64,000 bases of DNA from Chryseobacterium jejuense. Its GTDB lineage: Bacteria > Bacteroidota > Bacteroidia > Flavobacteriales > Weeksellaceae. A program made the position numbers and the translations under genes. Location: assembly GCF_900100075.1 (NCBI RefSeq), contig NZ_FNEG01000002.1:496001-560000 (forward strand). The letters run 5' to 3'. The notes beneath the pieces were generated by a model that saw nothing but the letters and a program-made list of their open reading frames with translations, was not told where the DNA came from and made no database searches. This document shows, in pieces, positions 34,161-42,730 of this stretch (positions are counted from its first letter, which is position 1; each line of letters opens with the position of its first letter).

Positions 34161-34814
34161 ATGTTTATCAAGGACTATATCTCAAAAGATTTCCCATGTT
34201 TTAACCTGTCGGACTCTATAGAATCGGCAAGAAAGACATTGGAGGACTTCGGATATTCACATGTTTTCATCAAAAAATCCCACCACTTTTACGGAGCCCT
34301 TGCTAAGGACTTTTTATACGAGGAAGATGGTGGAACTTTGAAGGAGCTTGAGCATCAGATCGAACGATTTGCCATCCTGGATGATAATAATATCATGGAT
34401 AGTATCCGCCTGTTTTATACATTTAATTCTAATGTAATCCCAGTGATTAATAAGAATGAAAAGTATTTAGGCTATATTACCTGTGATGATATTTTTCAGG
34501 ACCTTTCCCGTTATCCATTATTTTCAGAATCAGGGGCTATTCTTACTGTAGAAACTCCTGCCAGAAAATATTCAATGACGGAAATTGCCAATATTGTGGA
34601 GAGCAATAACTCGAAATTTTATGGAGGGTTCATTAGTTTTATGTCTGATGAGGTAGTTCATATTACCATCAAGATCAGCAATGAAAACCTGGCCTCGATA
34701 GACTCAACTTTTGACCGGTACGACTACAGAATTGTTGAAAAATACTATTCTGATGAGAAATCCGATCTGTTTAAAGACCGATTCGGTTTTTTCCAAAAAT
34801 TTATAGAAATATAA
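34161..34814 (+). CDS. CBS-domain protein with ACT-like C-terminus
   Basis: The 217-residue protein has two CBS motifs (about 1-125; FNLSDSIESARKTLEDFGYSHV and HQIERFAILDDNN, NVIPVINKNEKYLGYITCDDIFQDL). A C-terminal segment PARKYSMTEIANIVESNN...VVHITIKISNENLASI resembles an ACT-like domain. CBS pairs bind adenosine nucleotides; the partner is unknown. It lies one base before nadK, so it may regulate or report NAD metabolism, which is inferred from position. Confidence 0.85.
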   Translation: MFIKDYISKDFPCFNLSDSIESARKTLEDFGYSHVFIKKSHHFYGALAKDFLYEEDGGTLKELEHQIERFAILDDNNIMDSIRLFYTFNSNVIPVINKNEKYLGYITCDDIFQDLSRYPLFSESGAILTVETPARKYSMTEIANIVESNNSKFYGGFISFMSDEVVHITIKISNENLASIDSTFDRYDYRIVEKYYSDEKSDLFKDRFGFFQKFIEI

Positions 34815-34815
34815 C

Positions 34816-35682
34816 ATGAAGGTAGCCATATATTCTCAGAAAAAAGATCTTGATACTTTTTTATATTTAAGCAAGTTTATCTCTGAACTTGAAACCAGAG
34901 GTGTAAAATCTGTTCTGTACGATGAAATGGCTGAAGCACTTCAGTTTTCGAAAATTTTCGAAACTTTCAACAATAAACAGGACCTTTTAGATAAGGAAGT
35001 AGATCTTTTCTTCACTTTTGGTGGAGATGGAACGATTGTAAACTCTCTAACATTCATTGAAGATCTTGAGATCCCCGTAGTAGGTGTAAATACCGGAAGA
35101 CTAGGATTTCTTGCCTTCTTTACGAAAGAAGAAGCTTTTAAGGAACTGGATTCTATCTTAAAAGGAGATGTAAAAACAAGCCGTCGTTCAGTCATTCAAG
35201 TAGTTTCCCCGAACCTGGAAGGATTTTTCCCTTATGCATTAAATGATGTAACCGTTTCCAGAAAGGAGACCACCTCTATGATCACGGTGGATTCTTATAT
35301 TAACAACGAGTTTCTAAATGTATTCTGGGGTGACGGGGTTATTATCTCTACTCCTACTGGTTCTACAGCCTACTCTTTAAGCTGTGGTGGCCCTATCATT
35401 TCTCCAAATAACGAAAATTTTGTCATCACTCCTATCGCCCCTCACAATCTGAATGTAAGGCCTTTAGTAGTAAATGATAAAGTGGAAATCAAGTTCAGGG
35501 TGGAAAGCAGAGTACCACAATACTCTTTGTCTTTAGACTCCAGACTGATTCATATTGAAACTGATAAGGAAATCATCATCAGAAAGGCAGACTTTCAGCT
35601 TCTTTTGGTGCAGCCCAACAATTTGAGCTTTTACGAAACCATCCGTCAGAAGCTACTTTGGGGACGCGACAAAAGAAATTAG
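34816..35682 (+). CDS. nadK: NAD kinase
   Basis: The 288-residue enzyme carries the diagnostic FTFGGDGTIVNSL (GGDG), NTGRLGFLA and the second substrate motif TPTGSTAYSLSCGGPII, followed by the ITPIAPHNLNVRP segment. It phosphorylates NAD at the 2' position to give NADP in the cytosol. It begins one base after the CBS gene and is followed after 69 bases by fbaA, which has its own upstream region. Confidence 0.97.
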   Translation: MKVAIYSQKKDLDTFLYLSKFISELETRGVKSVLYDEMAEALQFSKIFETFNNKQDLLDKEVDLFFTFGGDGTIVNSLTFIEDLEIPVVGVNTGRLGFLAFFTKEEAFKELDSILKGDVKTSRRSVIQVVSPNLEGFFPYALNDVTVSRKETTSMITVDSYINNEFLNVFWGDGVIISTPTGSTAYSLSCGGPIISPNNENFVITPIAPHNLNVRPLVVNDKVEIKFRVESRVPQYSLSLDSRLIHIETDKEIIIRKADFQLLLVQPNNLSFYETIRQKLLWGRDKRN

Positions 35683-35751
35683 TGATTGCTTAAAAATGAT
35701 TACCTTTACGCGAAATTAAACACCTAATAAATTTATAATAAAAAGTAAAAC

Positions 35752-36822
35752 ATGAGCAGAATTTTTCCGGCAGGAGTTGCCACAGGTCAGTTAGTTACTG
35801 ATATTTTTCAGTATGCTAAAGAAAACAAATTTGCATTACCTGCAGTAAACGTAATTGGATCAAGCAACGTAAACGCTACGATGGAAACTGCAGCGAAATT
35901 AAACTCTCCTGTAATTATTCAGTTTTCAAATGGTGGAGCTGCTTTCAACGCAGGGAAAGGATTAAGCAATGACGGACAAAAGTCTGCAATCTTAGGAGCT
36001 ATCGCTGGAGCAAAACACATTCACACTCTTGCAGAAGCTTACGGAGCAACAGTAATTCTTCACACAGACCACTGTGCAAAGAAATTATTACCTTGGATCG
36101 ATGGATTAATGGATGCTAACGAAGAATTCTTCAAGCAGACAGGAAAATCTCTTTACTCTTCTCACATGTTAGACCTTTCTGAAGAATCTTTAGAAGAAAA
36201 CCTTGAGATTTCAGCTAAATATTTCGAAAGAATGGCTAAACTTCAGATGACTCTTGAAGTAGAAATCGGAGTAACTGGTGGTGAAGAAGATGGTGTTGAC
36301 AACTCAGACGTTGATAACTCTAAACTATATACTCAGCCTGAAGATGTAGCTTATACTTATGAAAAATTAAAAGCTATTTCTGATAACTTTACAATTGCTG
36401 CAGCATTTGGTAACGTACACGGAGTTTACAAGCCAGGAAACGTGGTTCTTACCCCAAAAATCCTTGACAACTCTCAGAAATATGTTCAGGAGAAATTCGG
36501 AACTGCTGATAAGCCAATTAACTTTGTATTCCACGGAGGTTCAGGATCTACTTTGGAAGAAATCAGAGAGGCAATTGACTATGGAGTAATCAAAATGAAT
36601 ATCGATACTGACCTTCAGTTTGCATATACAGAAGGCGTTAGAGATTATATGGTTAACAATGTAGAATATTTAAGAACTCAAATCGGAAACCCTGAAGGAG
36701 AAGAAAAGCCTAACAAAAAATTCTATGACCCAAGAGTTTGGGTAAGAAAAGGTGAGGATACTTTCTCTACAAGATTAGTACAAGCATTTGAAGATTTAAA
36801 TAACGTAAATACTTTAAAATAA
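35752..36822 (+). CDS. fbaA: class II fructose-bisphosphate aldolase
   Basis: The 356-residue enzyme has the zinc-binding histidines of class II aldolases in LHTDHCAKKLLPW and FHGGSGSTLEEIREAI, plus VEIGVTGGEEDGVDNSD and KMNIDTDLQFAY. It cleaves fructose-1,6-bisphosphate to glyceraldehyde-3-phosphate and dihydroxyacetone phosphate. The codon use is notably GGA/GTA-rich and regular, as is common for highly expressed genes in AT-rich genomes. A 14-bp hairpin (36835-36883) separates it from accD. Confidence 0.97.
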   Translation: MSRIFPAGVATGQLVTDIFQYAKENKFALPAVNVIGSSNVNATMETAAKLNSPVIIQFSNGGAAFNAGKGLSNDGQKSAILGAIAGAKHIHTLAEAYGATVILHTDHCAKKLLPWIDGLMDANEEFFKQTGKSLYSSHMLDLSEESLEENLEISAKYFERMAKLQMTLEVEIGVTGGEEDGVDNSDVDNSKLYTQPEDVAYTYEKLKAISDNFTIAAAFGNVHGVYKPGNVVLTPKILDNSQKYVQEKFGTADKPINFVFHGGSGSTLEEIREAIDYGVIKMNIDTDLQFAYTEGVRDYMVNNVEYLRTQIGNPEGEEKPNKKFYDPRVWVRKGEDTFSTRLVQAFEDLNNVNTLK

Positions 36823-36834
36823 GAACTGTACATT

Positions 36835-36883
36835 TGTATCAATGTAAAAAGCATTCATAAAAGAGTGTATTTACATTGATACA
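36835..36883. repeat. inverted repeat between fbaA and accD
   Basis: TGTATCAATGTAAA (36835-36848) and TTTACATTGATACA (36870-36883) are perfectly complementary around a 21-nt loop. No T-run follows on the plus strand, so it is not a classic terminator; further ACAT-rich text continues to 36900. Confidence 0.75.
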
Positions 36884-36913
36884 TTTTACATTTATACATT
36901 AATACAATTAAAA

Positions 36914-37768
36914 ATGGCATTCGACTGGTTTAAAAGAAAAGCAAAAAACATTACCACCTCTACTGATGAGAAAAAGGACGTTCCCAAAGGTCTATGGCAT
37001 CAGACTCCATCTGGAAAAGTTGTGGAACATGATGAATTAAAGAGAAATAACTATGTTTCTCCTGAAGACGGGTTTCATGTAAGAATAGGAAGTGCGGAAT
37101 TTTTTGACATCCTTTTTGACGGTGGTAAATTTACCGAACTGGATGCCAATGTTGAAAGTATTGATATCTTAAACTTTAAGGATACAAAGGCCTATAAAGA
37201 CCGTTTAAAAGAAGTAAAAGCGAAAACAAAACTTACAGACTCTATCAGAAATGCTGTAGGAACTGTAAAAGGAACTGAAATGGTAGTTTCTTGTATGGAT
37301 TTTGCTTTTATTGGTGGATCTTTAGGTTCTGTAATGGGTGAAAAGATCAGAAGAGCTGTAGACTACTGTATCGAGCACAAACTTCCGTATATGATTATCT
37401 GTCAGTCCGGAGGAGCAAGAATGCAGGAAGCTACCTATTCTTTGATGCAGTTAGCTAAAGTACAGGCGAAATTGGCTCAGCTTTCAGAAGCAGGTCTTTT
37501 ATATATCGCTTATCTGTGTGATCCAACTTTTGGTGGGATCACAGCATCTTTTGCAATGACTGCTGATATCATTATGGCTGAACCGAAGGCTCTTATCGGT
37601 TTCGCAGGACCAAGAGTAATTCGTGAAACGATCGGTAGAGATTTACCGGAAGGTTTCCAGACTTCTGAATTCCTACAGGAAAAAGGATTTGTTGACTTCA
37701 TTGTAAAAAGAACTGAAATTCAGGACACTGTTGCTAAAACTGTTAATTTATTAGCTGCAAAAGCATAG
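36914..37768 (+). CDS. accD: acetyl-CoA carboxylase, carboxyltransferase beta subunit
   Basis: The 284-residue subunit has the crotonase-like carboxyltransferase core with [28 protein letters not shown] and [17 protein letters not shown]. It forms malonyl-CoA with AccA. The N-terminal zinc ribbon of E. coli AccD has four Cys; here that region reads [13 protein letters not shown] and [11 protein letters not shown], so all four are absent. The first 50 residues therefore do not bind zinc the usual way. A terminator closes the gene at 37790-37819. Confidence 0.95.
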   Translation: MAFDWFKRKAKNITTSTDEKKDVPKGLWHQTPSGKVVEHDELKRNNYVSPEDGFHVRIGSAEFFDILFDGGKFTELDANVESIDILNFKDTKAYKDRLKEVKAKTKLTDSIRNAVGTVKGTEMVVSCMDFAFIGGSLGSVMGEKIRRAVDYCIEHKLPYMIICQSGGARMQEATYSLMQLAKVQAKLAQLSEAGLLYIAYLCDPTFGGITASFAMTADIIMAEPKALIGFAGPRVIRETIGRDLPEGFQTSEFLQEKGFVDFIVKRTEIQDTVAKTVNLLAAKA

Positions 37769-37789
37769 TTTCTGTAACAAAAACAATAC

Positions 37790-37819
37790 AATCTCTCTCT
37801 AATTGGGGAGAGATTTTTA
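37790..37819 (+). terminator. rho-independent terminator after accD
   Basis: AATCTCTC and GAGAGATT pair around TCTAATTGGG and run into TTTTATTT. The next start codon is 4 bases further on. Confidence 0.8.
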
Positions 37820-37822
37820 TTT

Positions 37823-38332
37823 ATGAGGACTTTTAAAATATTTTTCAATACCATCAGGAGTATGAGTTTTAAGAAGATTATGCGTCTCTTATCTCTTGTT
37901 CTCCCCCATCCTCTTTTTGCAATACTCAGCTTTCATGCTACGGTTAAAGCATTCACTATCGCACAGGCGAAATTTCCTGAAACAGCTTCTAACAATGGTA
38001 TAGGAAATGCATTCAGACATGCGCTTTGGTGTTGTTTCATCATGATGTATTGCAGTAAAATTTCTTCACCTGAAAAAGCTCTGGATTTCTGTAAAAGAAT
38101 GACAGATCTCCACGAAGAATTGTTTCCCAACCAACCTTTGGAAACCAAAATGGACCTTCATAACAACAAGTTAGGAATGGATTATTTCATGGAACTTTTG
38201 CCAGGAATCCACCGCCAATTCTTTGAAAAAAGCTTTTTTGTTGATGGATTAGTCAAAAAAATGGATGATGCCAAAGTTTTAAAGAGCTTAGATGACGACT
38301 TTGAGGGGCATCTTGTTTATCTGGAAGACTAA
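37823..38332 (+). CDS. DUF6973-like protein with conserved His and Cys
   Basis: The 169-residue protein has a hydrophobic region (LSLVLPHPLFAILSFHATVK) and a conserved block NGIGNAFRHALWCCFIMMYC, then DLHEELFPNQP and MDLHNNKLGMDYF. These agree with the DUF6973 group, related to small lipid-active or membrane-associated proteins; I cannot assign a reaction. It follows accD's terminator by 3 bases, so it may be transcribed by read-through or from a promoter inside accD. Confidence 0.7.
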   Translation: MRTFKIFFNTIRSMSFKKIMRLLSLVLPHPLFAILSFHATVKAFTIAQAKFPETASNNGIGNAFRHALWCCFIMMYCSKISSPEKALDFCKRMTDLHEELFPNQPLETKMDLHNNKLGMDYFMELLPGIHRQFFEKSFFVDGLVKKMDDAKVLKSLDDDFEGHLVYLED

Positions 38333-38653
38333 GTATAATTTTATTTTAAACGCTAGAAATACGCAGAGAGATTATAAAAACTTTATGCATATTTTTTGAG
38401 CGCAAGGGCATTTCATTCAGCAAGGTATTCTAATTTGTGTTCTCTGCTAAGTGCTAACGCCGCTGCGAACGTAAAATCTACATCCACCAATAAAAATCTT
38501 TGCGAACATTGCGTTAAAACAAATGATTTTCAAAAGCTTGAGAATGTTATCAACGTAATTCTTTTCACTTCTCAAAAACTTAATTGCTTAATTCTTTTGT
38601 AGCTTTTGTGGTTTAAAGTATTTTTGATAAGTTTAAACAATTAAATCAATCGA
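38333..38653. other. AT-rich intergenic region with repeat-like text and promoter
   Basis: About 320 bases without a credible gene. Stretches such as CGCAGAGAGATT and ATCTTTGCGAACATTGCG look like degraded copies of a family seen between genes in this region of the tree; this is from general familiarity. The promoter of the next gene lies at 38597-38626. Confidence 0.45.
38597..38626 (+). promoter_or_regulatory. consensus promoter of the SpmA/SpmB-like gene
   Basis: TTG (38597-38599) is separated by 19 bases from TATTTTTG (38619-38626), an exact match to the Bacteroidota TTG-N19-TAnnTTTG promoter. The start codon at 38654 is 27 bases later. Confidence 0.7.
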
Positions 38654-40057
38654 ATGGTTCTCAGCAGAATTTGGTCGGCATTCATTATCATTGCCATTGC
38701 CATTGCCAGTATAAAATACATTTCGTCAAGTCATTACAAAACCATTTTCAATGATATGGTGGTTGGAAAAGGCGGTGATACGGTGAAGATCGCAACTCAA
38801 CCTATGAGCACCCTTACTCCTGTTGTGAAGGACAGCCTGATGAAGAAAAATGATTTTGCAGACAGCAGAATTCACTATAAAACAGATTCTCTAAAACAAA
38901 ATGTAGCAGTTTATCGTGTTCAGGAAGCTGATGGGGTTATTGGAACTTCAGAAACTGCCGTAAAAATATGCATTGGACTGATTGGCATTATGACCCTATT
39001 TATGGGATTCATGAGTATTGCTGAAAAAGCAGGCGGAATCAACCTTTTGAGTAGATTTATTCAACCTTTCTTTTCTAAATTATTTCCTGATATTCCTAAA
39101 AACCACCCGGCATTTGGCCACATGCTGATGAATTTCAGTGCCAATCTTCTAGGATTAGATAATGCAGCCACTCCGTTTGGATTAAAGGCAATGGAAAGTC
39201 TTCAGACCTTAAATCCTAATAAAGATACTGCCAGCAACTCACAGATTATGTTCCTGTGTCTTCATGCAGGAGGAATGACGCTTATTCCTGTATCAATTAT
39301 CGCCATCAGGGCTTCAATGGGATCCAAAACGCCTACTGATATTTTCCTGCCTTGTATGATTGCAACCTTTGCAGCAACCCTGGCAGCTATGATTATTGTT
39401 TCCTTATATCAAAAGATCAATCTTCTTCGTCCGGTAGTTATCGCTTACGTGGGTGGAATTTCAGCAATTATAGGGTTATTGGTAGTCTATCTTGTACAAT
39501 TGAGCAAAGACGAGCTTGATGATTTCAGCAAGGTATTAAGTAATGGGCTTATTCTCTTTATTTTCCTTGCTATCGTTCTTGGAGCTGTTTATAAAAAAAT
39601 CAACGTTTTTGATGCCTTTATTGAAGGTGCCAAAGAAGGATTCACTACCTGTGTAAAGATTATCCCTTACCTGGTTGGAATGTTGATCGCTATCTCCCTT
39701 CTAAGAACTTCAGGAGTTTTTGATGTTATTATTGACGGGATGAAATGGGTAGCTAATGTAGCTCACCTGGATCCAAGATTTGTGGATGGACTTCCCACCG
39801 CATTAATCAAGCCTTTATCCGGTTCCGGAGCAAGAGGAATGATGGTTGATACAATGGCCACCTTCGGAGCAGACAGTTTCCAGGGGAAATTAGCAGCCGT
39901 ACTTCAGGGAAGCTCAGATACGACATTTTACGTGATTGCAGTCTACTTTGGCGCCGTAGCCATTAAGAATACTAGATATACGGTAATTGCTATGCTTTTA
40001 GCTGATTTGGTAGGTATTATTACTTCTATTGCGTTGGCTTATCTATTCTTTGCTTAA
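38654..40057 (+). CDS. nucleoside-recognition (SpmA-SpmB-like fusion) membrane protein
   Basis: The 467-residue protein has two Gate/nucleoside-recognition halves joined in one chain: an N-terminal SpmA-like part (about 90-240; FGHMLMNFSANLLGLDNAATPFG) and a C-terminal SpmB-like part (about 290-467; IEGAKEGFTTCVKIIPYLVGM, PLSGSGARGMM and GSSDTTFYVIAVYFG). In spore formers SpmA and SpmB are separate proteins for spore dehydration; here the organism makes no spores, so transport of a small molecule is more likely. Residues 30-85 are a non-homologous soluble insertion. Confidence 0.88.
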   Translation: MVLSRIWSAFIIIAIAIASIKYISSSHYKTIFNDMVVGKGGDTVKIATQPMSTLTPVVKDSLMKKNDFADSRIHYKTDSLKQNVAVYRVQEADGVIGTSETAVKICIGLIGIMTLFMGFMSIAEKAGGINLLSRFIQPFFSKLFPDIPKNHPAFGHMLMNFSANLLGLDNAATPFGLKAMESLQTLNPNKDTASNSQIMFLCLHAGGMTLIPVSIIAIRASMGSKTPTDIFLPCMIATFAATLAAMIIVSLYQKINLLRPVVIAYVGGISAIIGLLVVYLVQLSKDELDDFSKVLSNGLILFIFLAIVLGAVYKKINVFDAFIEGAKEGFTTCVKIIPYLVGMLIAISLLRTSGVFDVIIDGMKWVANVAHLDPRFVDGLPTALIKPLSGSGARGMMVDTMATFGADSFQGKLAAVLQGSSDTTFYVIAVYFGAVAIKNTRYTVIAMLLADLVGIITSIALAYLFFA

Positions 40058-40119
40058 TGAAGACTGTTTACCCGTTTATCAACAACTTTAAACATTAAAC
40101 TCAAAACTTTAAACCCATT

Positions 40120-40512
40120 ATGATTACAGATAAAGAATTCACCCTAAGACTCATCCGCCAGTTAACACAGGCATTGGAAAAATTAATTCTGGATAAGCCG
40201 GAAGAAAGTTTACTACAAAAAGAGCTGGATTTTGATACTTTGATGAGGGATATTTTCAAAATGAACTTCACAGAGGTTTCCTCAATGACTAAGGAAGAAA
40301 TGATTGCCTTAGTTAATGAAAGACAGGAAAGAGACCATAAAGACTATTATGAGATGCTTGGGAACCTTTTCTACTTTAAAAGCAGAGAAGCACAAAATAA
40401 AGACTTTCAGGATAAAGCAAAAACATTCTATGAGCTGTATCTACAAAAAAGCGGAATATTTGCCCTTCCAATAATCAACAGAATAAATGAATTAAAAAAA
40501 GCACTTGAATAA
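40120..40512 (+). CDS. small helical protein of unknown function
   Basis: The 130-residue protein is all-helical by composition, with no signal or membrane segment. LIRQLTQALEKLILDK and YYEMLGNLFYFKSREAQ are followed by QDKAKTFYELYLQKSG, reminiscent of a single TPR-like hairpin. I do not assign a family; a DUF6483-like relationship is possible. It follows the SpmAB fusion by 62 bases. A terminator overlaps its stop codon. Confidence 0.7.
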   Translation: MITDKEFTLRLIRQLTQALEKLILDKPEESLLQKELDFDTLMRDIFKMNFTEVSSMTKEEMIALVNERQERDHKDYYEMLGNLFYFKSREAQNKDFQDKAKTFYELYLQKSGIFALPIINRINELKKALE

Positions 40513-40524
40513 AGTGCTTTTATA
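40496..40524. terminator. terminator overlapping the helical-protein stop codon
   Basis: AAAGCACTT and AAGTGCTTT pair around GAATA. T-rich text follows on the plus strand; the complement also serves the convergent tonB gene. Confidence 0.75.
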
Positions 40525-40527
40525 TTT

Positions 40528-41418
40528 TTAGAATGTAATTTTATAAGTTCCGCTGGAAGATACATTGGCTTTCTCGGCCTTTACATATTTCTTCACCCAG
40601 CTAACGGATGTAGATGATACACAAGGATCTGAAATTCCTCCTGCCCTTCTTGCAGATACCACATTTCCTGCTTTATCTACAGTATAGGCAACTGTAATGG
40701 AACCACTCGCCGTACAGCTATGAGAAGGCTGTGCTCCACCTCTCCCCATTGTTCCGGGGATATATCCTACAAGCTTTCTATCAATTCCCACTTTACTGTC
40801 TCCATTTCCTTCTCCGCCTAGTGGATCTCCTGCATTTCCAGGACCATTTCCATCTCCCTGTCCACCTGGCTTTTGTCCTTTTCCGCCAAGAAACTTACCA
40901 ATAGCAGCATTTCCTTGTCCATCTCCGTTTCCGGTTTTTGAGTTGGCTTTAGCAGCTCCTGATTTTTTAGTATTCTTCGCATTACTTGTGCTCGTAGCCT
41001 CCTTTTTTTCTGCTTTTTTAGATTCCTCTTTTTTAGGAACTGTATTTTTTGAATTATTTCCTGTAATCACTTTTTCCTTCGCTTCTACTTTCTTGGGCTC
41101 AGGCTTCACTACCGGTTCAGGCTTTACTTCGGTTTTTGTTTCTGGAACAGGAACTTCTACGGGCTCAGGTGTTACCACTTCTGTTTCAGCTGCTAAGCTT
41201 CCAGGCTGTTCCGCAGGCTCGTCAGCACCGTTCCCATTTCTGTTGTCTCCGAAGTTCACCAACATCGTGGTTATCACTTCAGGCTCTTTATCCAGTTCAG
41301 GTTTTAATTTATAATAAAAAACAAAAAGCAAAATGGCAGCCCAGATAAGGATAGAGAGTAATGCACTCTTTACCCGGTCTCGGTTTTCCTCGTTTTTGTT
41401 TGCAGTATAGCTTCTCAT
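40528..41418 (-). CDS. tonB: TonB-like energy transducer
   Basis: The 296-residue protein has an N-terminal membrane anchor (VKSALLSILIWAAILLFVFYY), a proline/lysine-rich spacer (PEPVEVPVPETKTEVKPEP and further) and a Gly/Asn-rich linker (about 165-215). The C-terminal domain contains GSITVAYTVDKAGNVVSARRAGG. It spans the periplasm and passes the ExbBD proton energy to outer-membrane receptors. The C-terminal domain has two Cys (SCTASG and DPCVSST) that could form a disulfide. It is last in an exbB-exbD-tonB operon. Confidence 0.9.
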   Translation of the reverse strand: MRSYTANKNEENRDRVKSALLSILIWAAILLFVFYYKLKPELDKEPEVITTMLVNFGDNRNGNGADEPAEQPGSLAAETEVVTPEPVEVPVPETKTEVKPEPVVKPEPKKVEAKEKVITGNNSKNTVPKKEESKKAEKKEATSTSNAKNTKKSGAAKANSKTGNGDGQGNAAIGKFLGGKGQKPGGQGDGNGPGNAGDPLGGEGNGDSKVGIDRKLVGYIPGTMGRGGAQPSHSCTASGSITVAYTVDKAGNVVSARRAGGISDPCVSSTSVSWVKKYVKAEKANVSSSGTYKITF

Positions 41419-41440
41419 CTTAAAAAATGATTCTTAGCAT

Positions 41441-41839
41441 TTATTTATCCTTAACAGTTGCAATAGCAATGTTAAATTTATGTTTTTCAGCAATTTCCAT
41501 TACAAAAACAACGTCTTTATGCATGGTATTTTCATCTGCTCTGATCGTGAAAGATTTGTTAATCTGTCCGTTCAATTTATCGGCAATAATTTTCTCCAGT
41601 TCTCCTTTATTTACTGGATTATCATCCACAAAATAAGAGCCATCCGGTTTAATACTTACAATAACAGGATTGGGAATATTATCTTCAACGGCTCCGGCTT
41701 TCGGCAGATTCACCTCTATAGCACTTTGATTGGCTGCAGACGAGGTAATCATAAAGAATATCAGCATCAACAGGATAACATCTGTCATCGCTGCTAAACT
41801 GAATTCCGGATTTGCTTTATTTCTTCTCTGAATTTTCAT
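41441..41839 (-). CDS. exbD: ExbD/TolR-family biopolymer transport protein
   Basis: The 132-residue protein starts MKIQRRNKANPEFSLAAMTDVILLMLIFFMITS with the single membrane helix carrying the conserved Asp of ExbD, and a periplasmic domain (about 50-132) with EVNLPKAGAVEDN and SFTIRADENTMHKDVVFVMEI. It works with ExbB as the proton-driven motor. It lies between exbB (12 bases) and tonB (22 bases) on the same strand. Confidence 0.95.
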   Translation of the reverse strand: MKIQRRNKANPEFSLAAMTDVILLMLIFFMITSSAANQSAIEVNLPKAGAVEDNIPNPVIVSIKPDGSYFVDDNPVNKGELEKIIADKLNGQINKSFTIRADENTMHKDVVFVMEIAEKHKFNIAIATVKDK

Positions 41840-41851
41840 CTTAAGAAAGAT

Positions 41852-42556
41852 TTATAAAGGTTTGTTGATTAGATCTAAAAATTCTCCTGACATATTCTGA
41901 GCTTTCAGTACAAACTTATCAATCCTTGTTAAAAGAATATTATAACAGAAGTTTGCTGGAATAGCTACTGCAAGACCTACTGCTGTTTGTCCCAGCGCAG
42001 TATAAATACCTTCCGAAAGTGTTTTCGGAGAGAAAGATCCTGTTGCATGCGATAGATTAAAGAAGGCAATAATCATCCCGATTACCGTTCCCAAAAGTCC
42101 TAACATTGGTGCAATACTTGGTACCACAGCCAAAAGGTTCAGGTTTTTCTCCATATTGGCAACTTCTACCTGCGCCTGAGCCTCCATAGCACTTACAATG
42201 TCTGAAACAGGACGTCCCAGTCTTGAAATTCCTTTTTCAAGAATTCTTCCTTCGGGAGAATTCTGTGTTTTGCAATAATCTGCGGCAGCTTCTATTTTCC
42301 CTTCCTTAATAAAGTCTTCAATATTGTTCATGAAGTTGGAATCTGTTTTAGAAGTTACTCTTTTAATAAAGAAAAATCTTTCAAAAAACAGGTACAAAGA
42401 AAATATTCCCAACAGCAAGACAACAGCCATCACTATTTTAGCGAAGGCTCCTCCGTGAAACATGATTTTCCAGAATGAAAATTCTAAATTGTCTGCGGCA
42501 ACTGCAGGGGTAGTGATTTGTGCAAATAAAATCTGAGAAAGTTCCGTTAACAGCAT
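41852..42556 (-). CDS. exbB: MotA/TolQ/ExbB-family proton channel protein
   Basis: The 234-residue protein has three membrane helices: VVLLLGIFSLYLFFERFFF, LNLLAVVPSIAPMLGLLGTVIGMIIAF and YTALGQTAVGLAVAIPANFCYN. The AIP(A)NF and GTVIGM segments belong to the proton path. It forms the motor complex with ExbD and energises TonB. A -7 box lies 31 bases upstream on the minus strand. The operon order exbB-exbD-tonB is standard. Confidence 0.95.
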   Translation of the reverse strand: MLLTELSQILFAQITTPAVAADNLEFSFWKIMFHGGAFAKIVMAVVLLLGIFSLYLFFERFFFIKRVTSKTDSNFMNNIEDFIKEGKIEAAADYCKTQNSPEGRILEKGISRLGRPVSDIVSAMEAQAQVEVANMEKNLNLLAVVPSIAPMLGLLGTVIGMIIAFFNLSHATGSFSPKTLSEGIYTALGQTAVGLAVAIPANFCYNILLTRIDKFVLKAQNMSGEFLDLINKPL

Positions 42557-42586
42557 TAAATGTGAATTTTATTAAAGTTTCAACGA

Positions 42587-42594
42587 CAAATGTA
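42587..42594 (-). promoter_or_regulatory. -7 promoter box of the exbB operon
   Basis: On the minus strand the sequence reads TACATTTG, 30 bases before the exbB start at 42556. Confidence 0.5.
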
Positions 42595-42730
42595 GTGGAA
42601 TATTATGAATTGCTCTCTTAAAAATTGCTTAAAAACAACTTAAAGTTTGTTATGATTTATAAACAGCAAATTTCTTTCCAAAAGCAATTTTGAAAAGAAA
42701 TCTGGTATTAAAAAGAATGAAAAGCAGCGC

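Noticed and set aside
40943..41314. Plus-strand open frame with a Ser/Thr/Phe-rich product
   Set aside because: It is antisense to the Lys/Pro-rich spacer of tonB.
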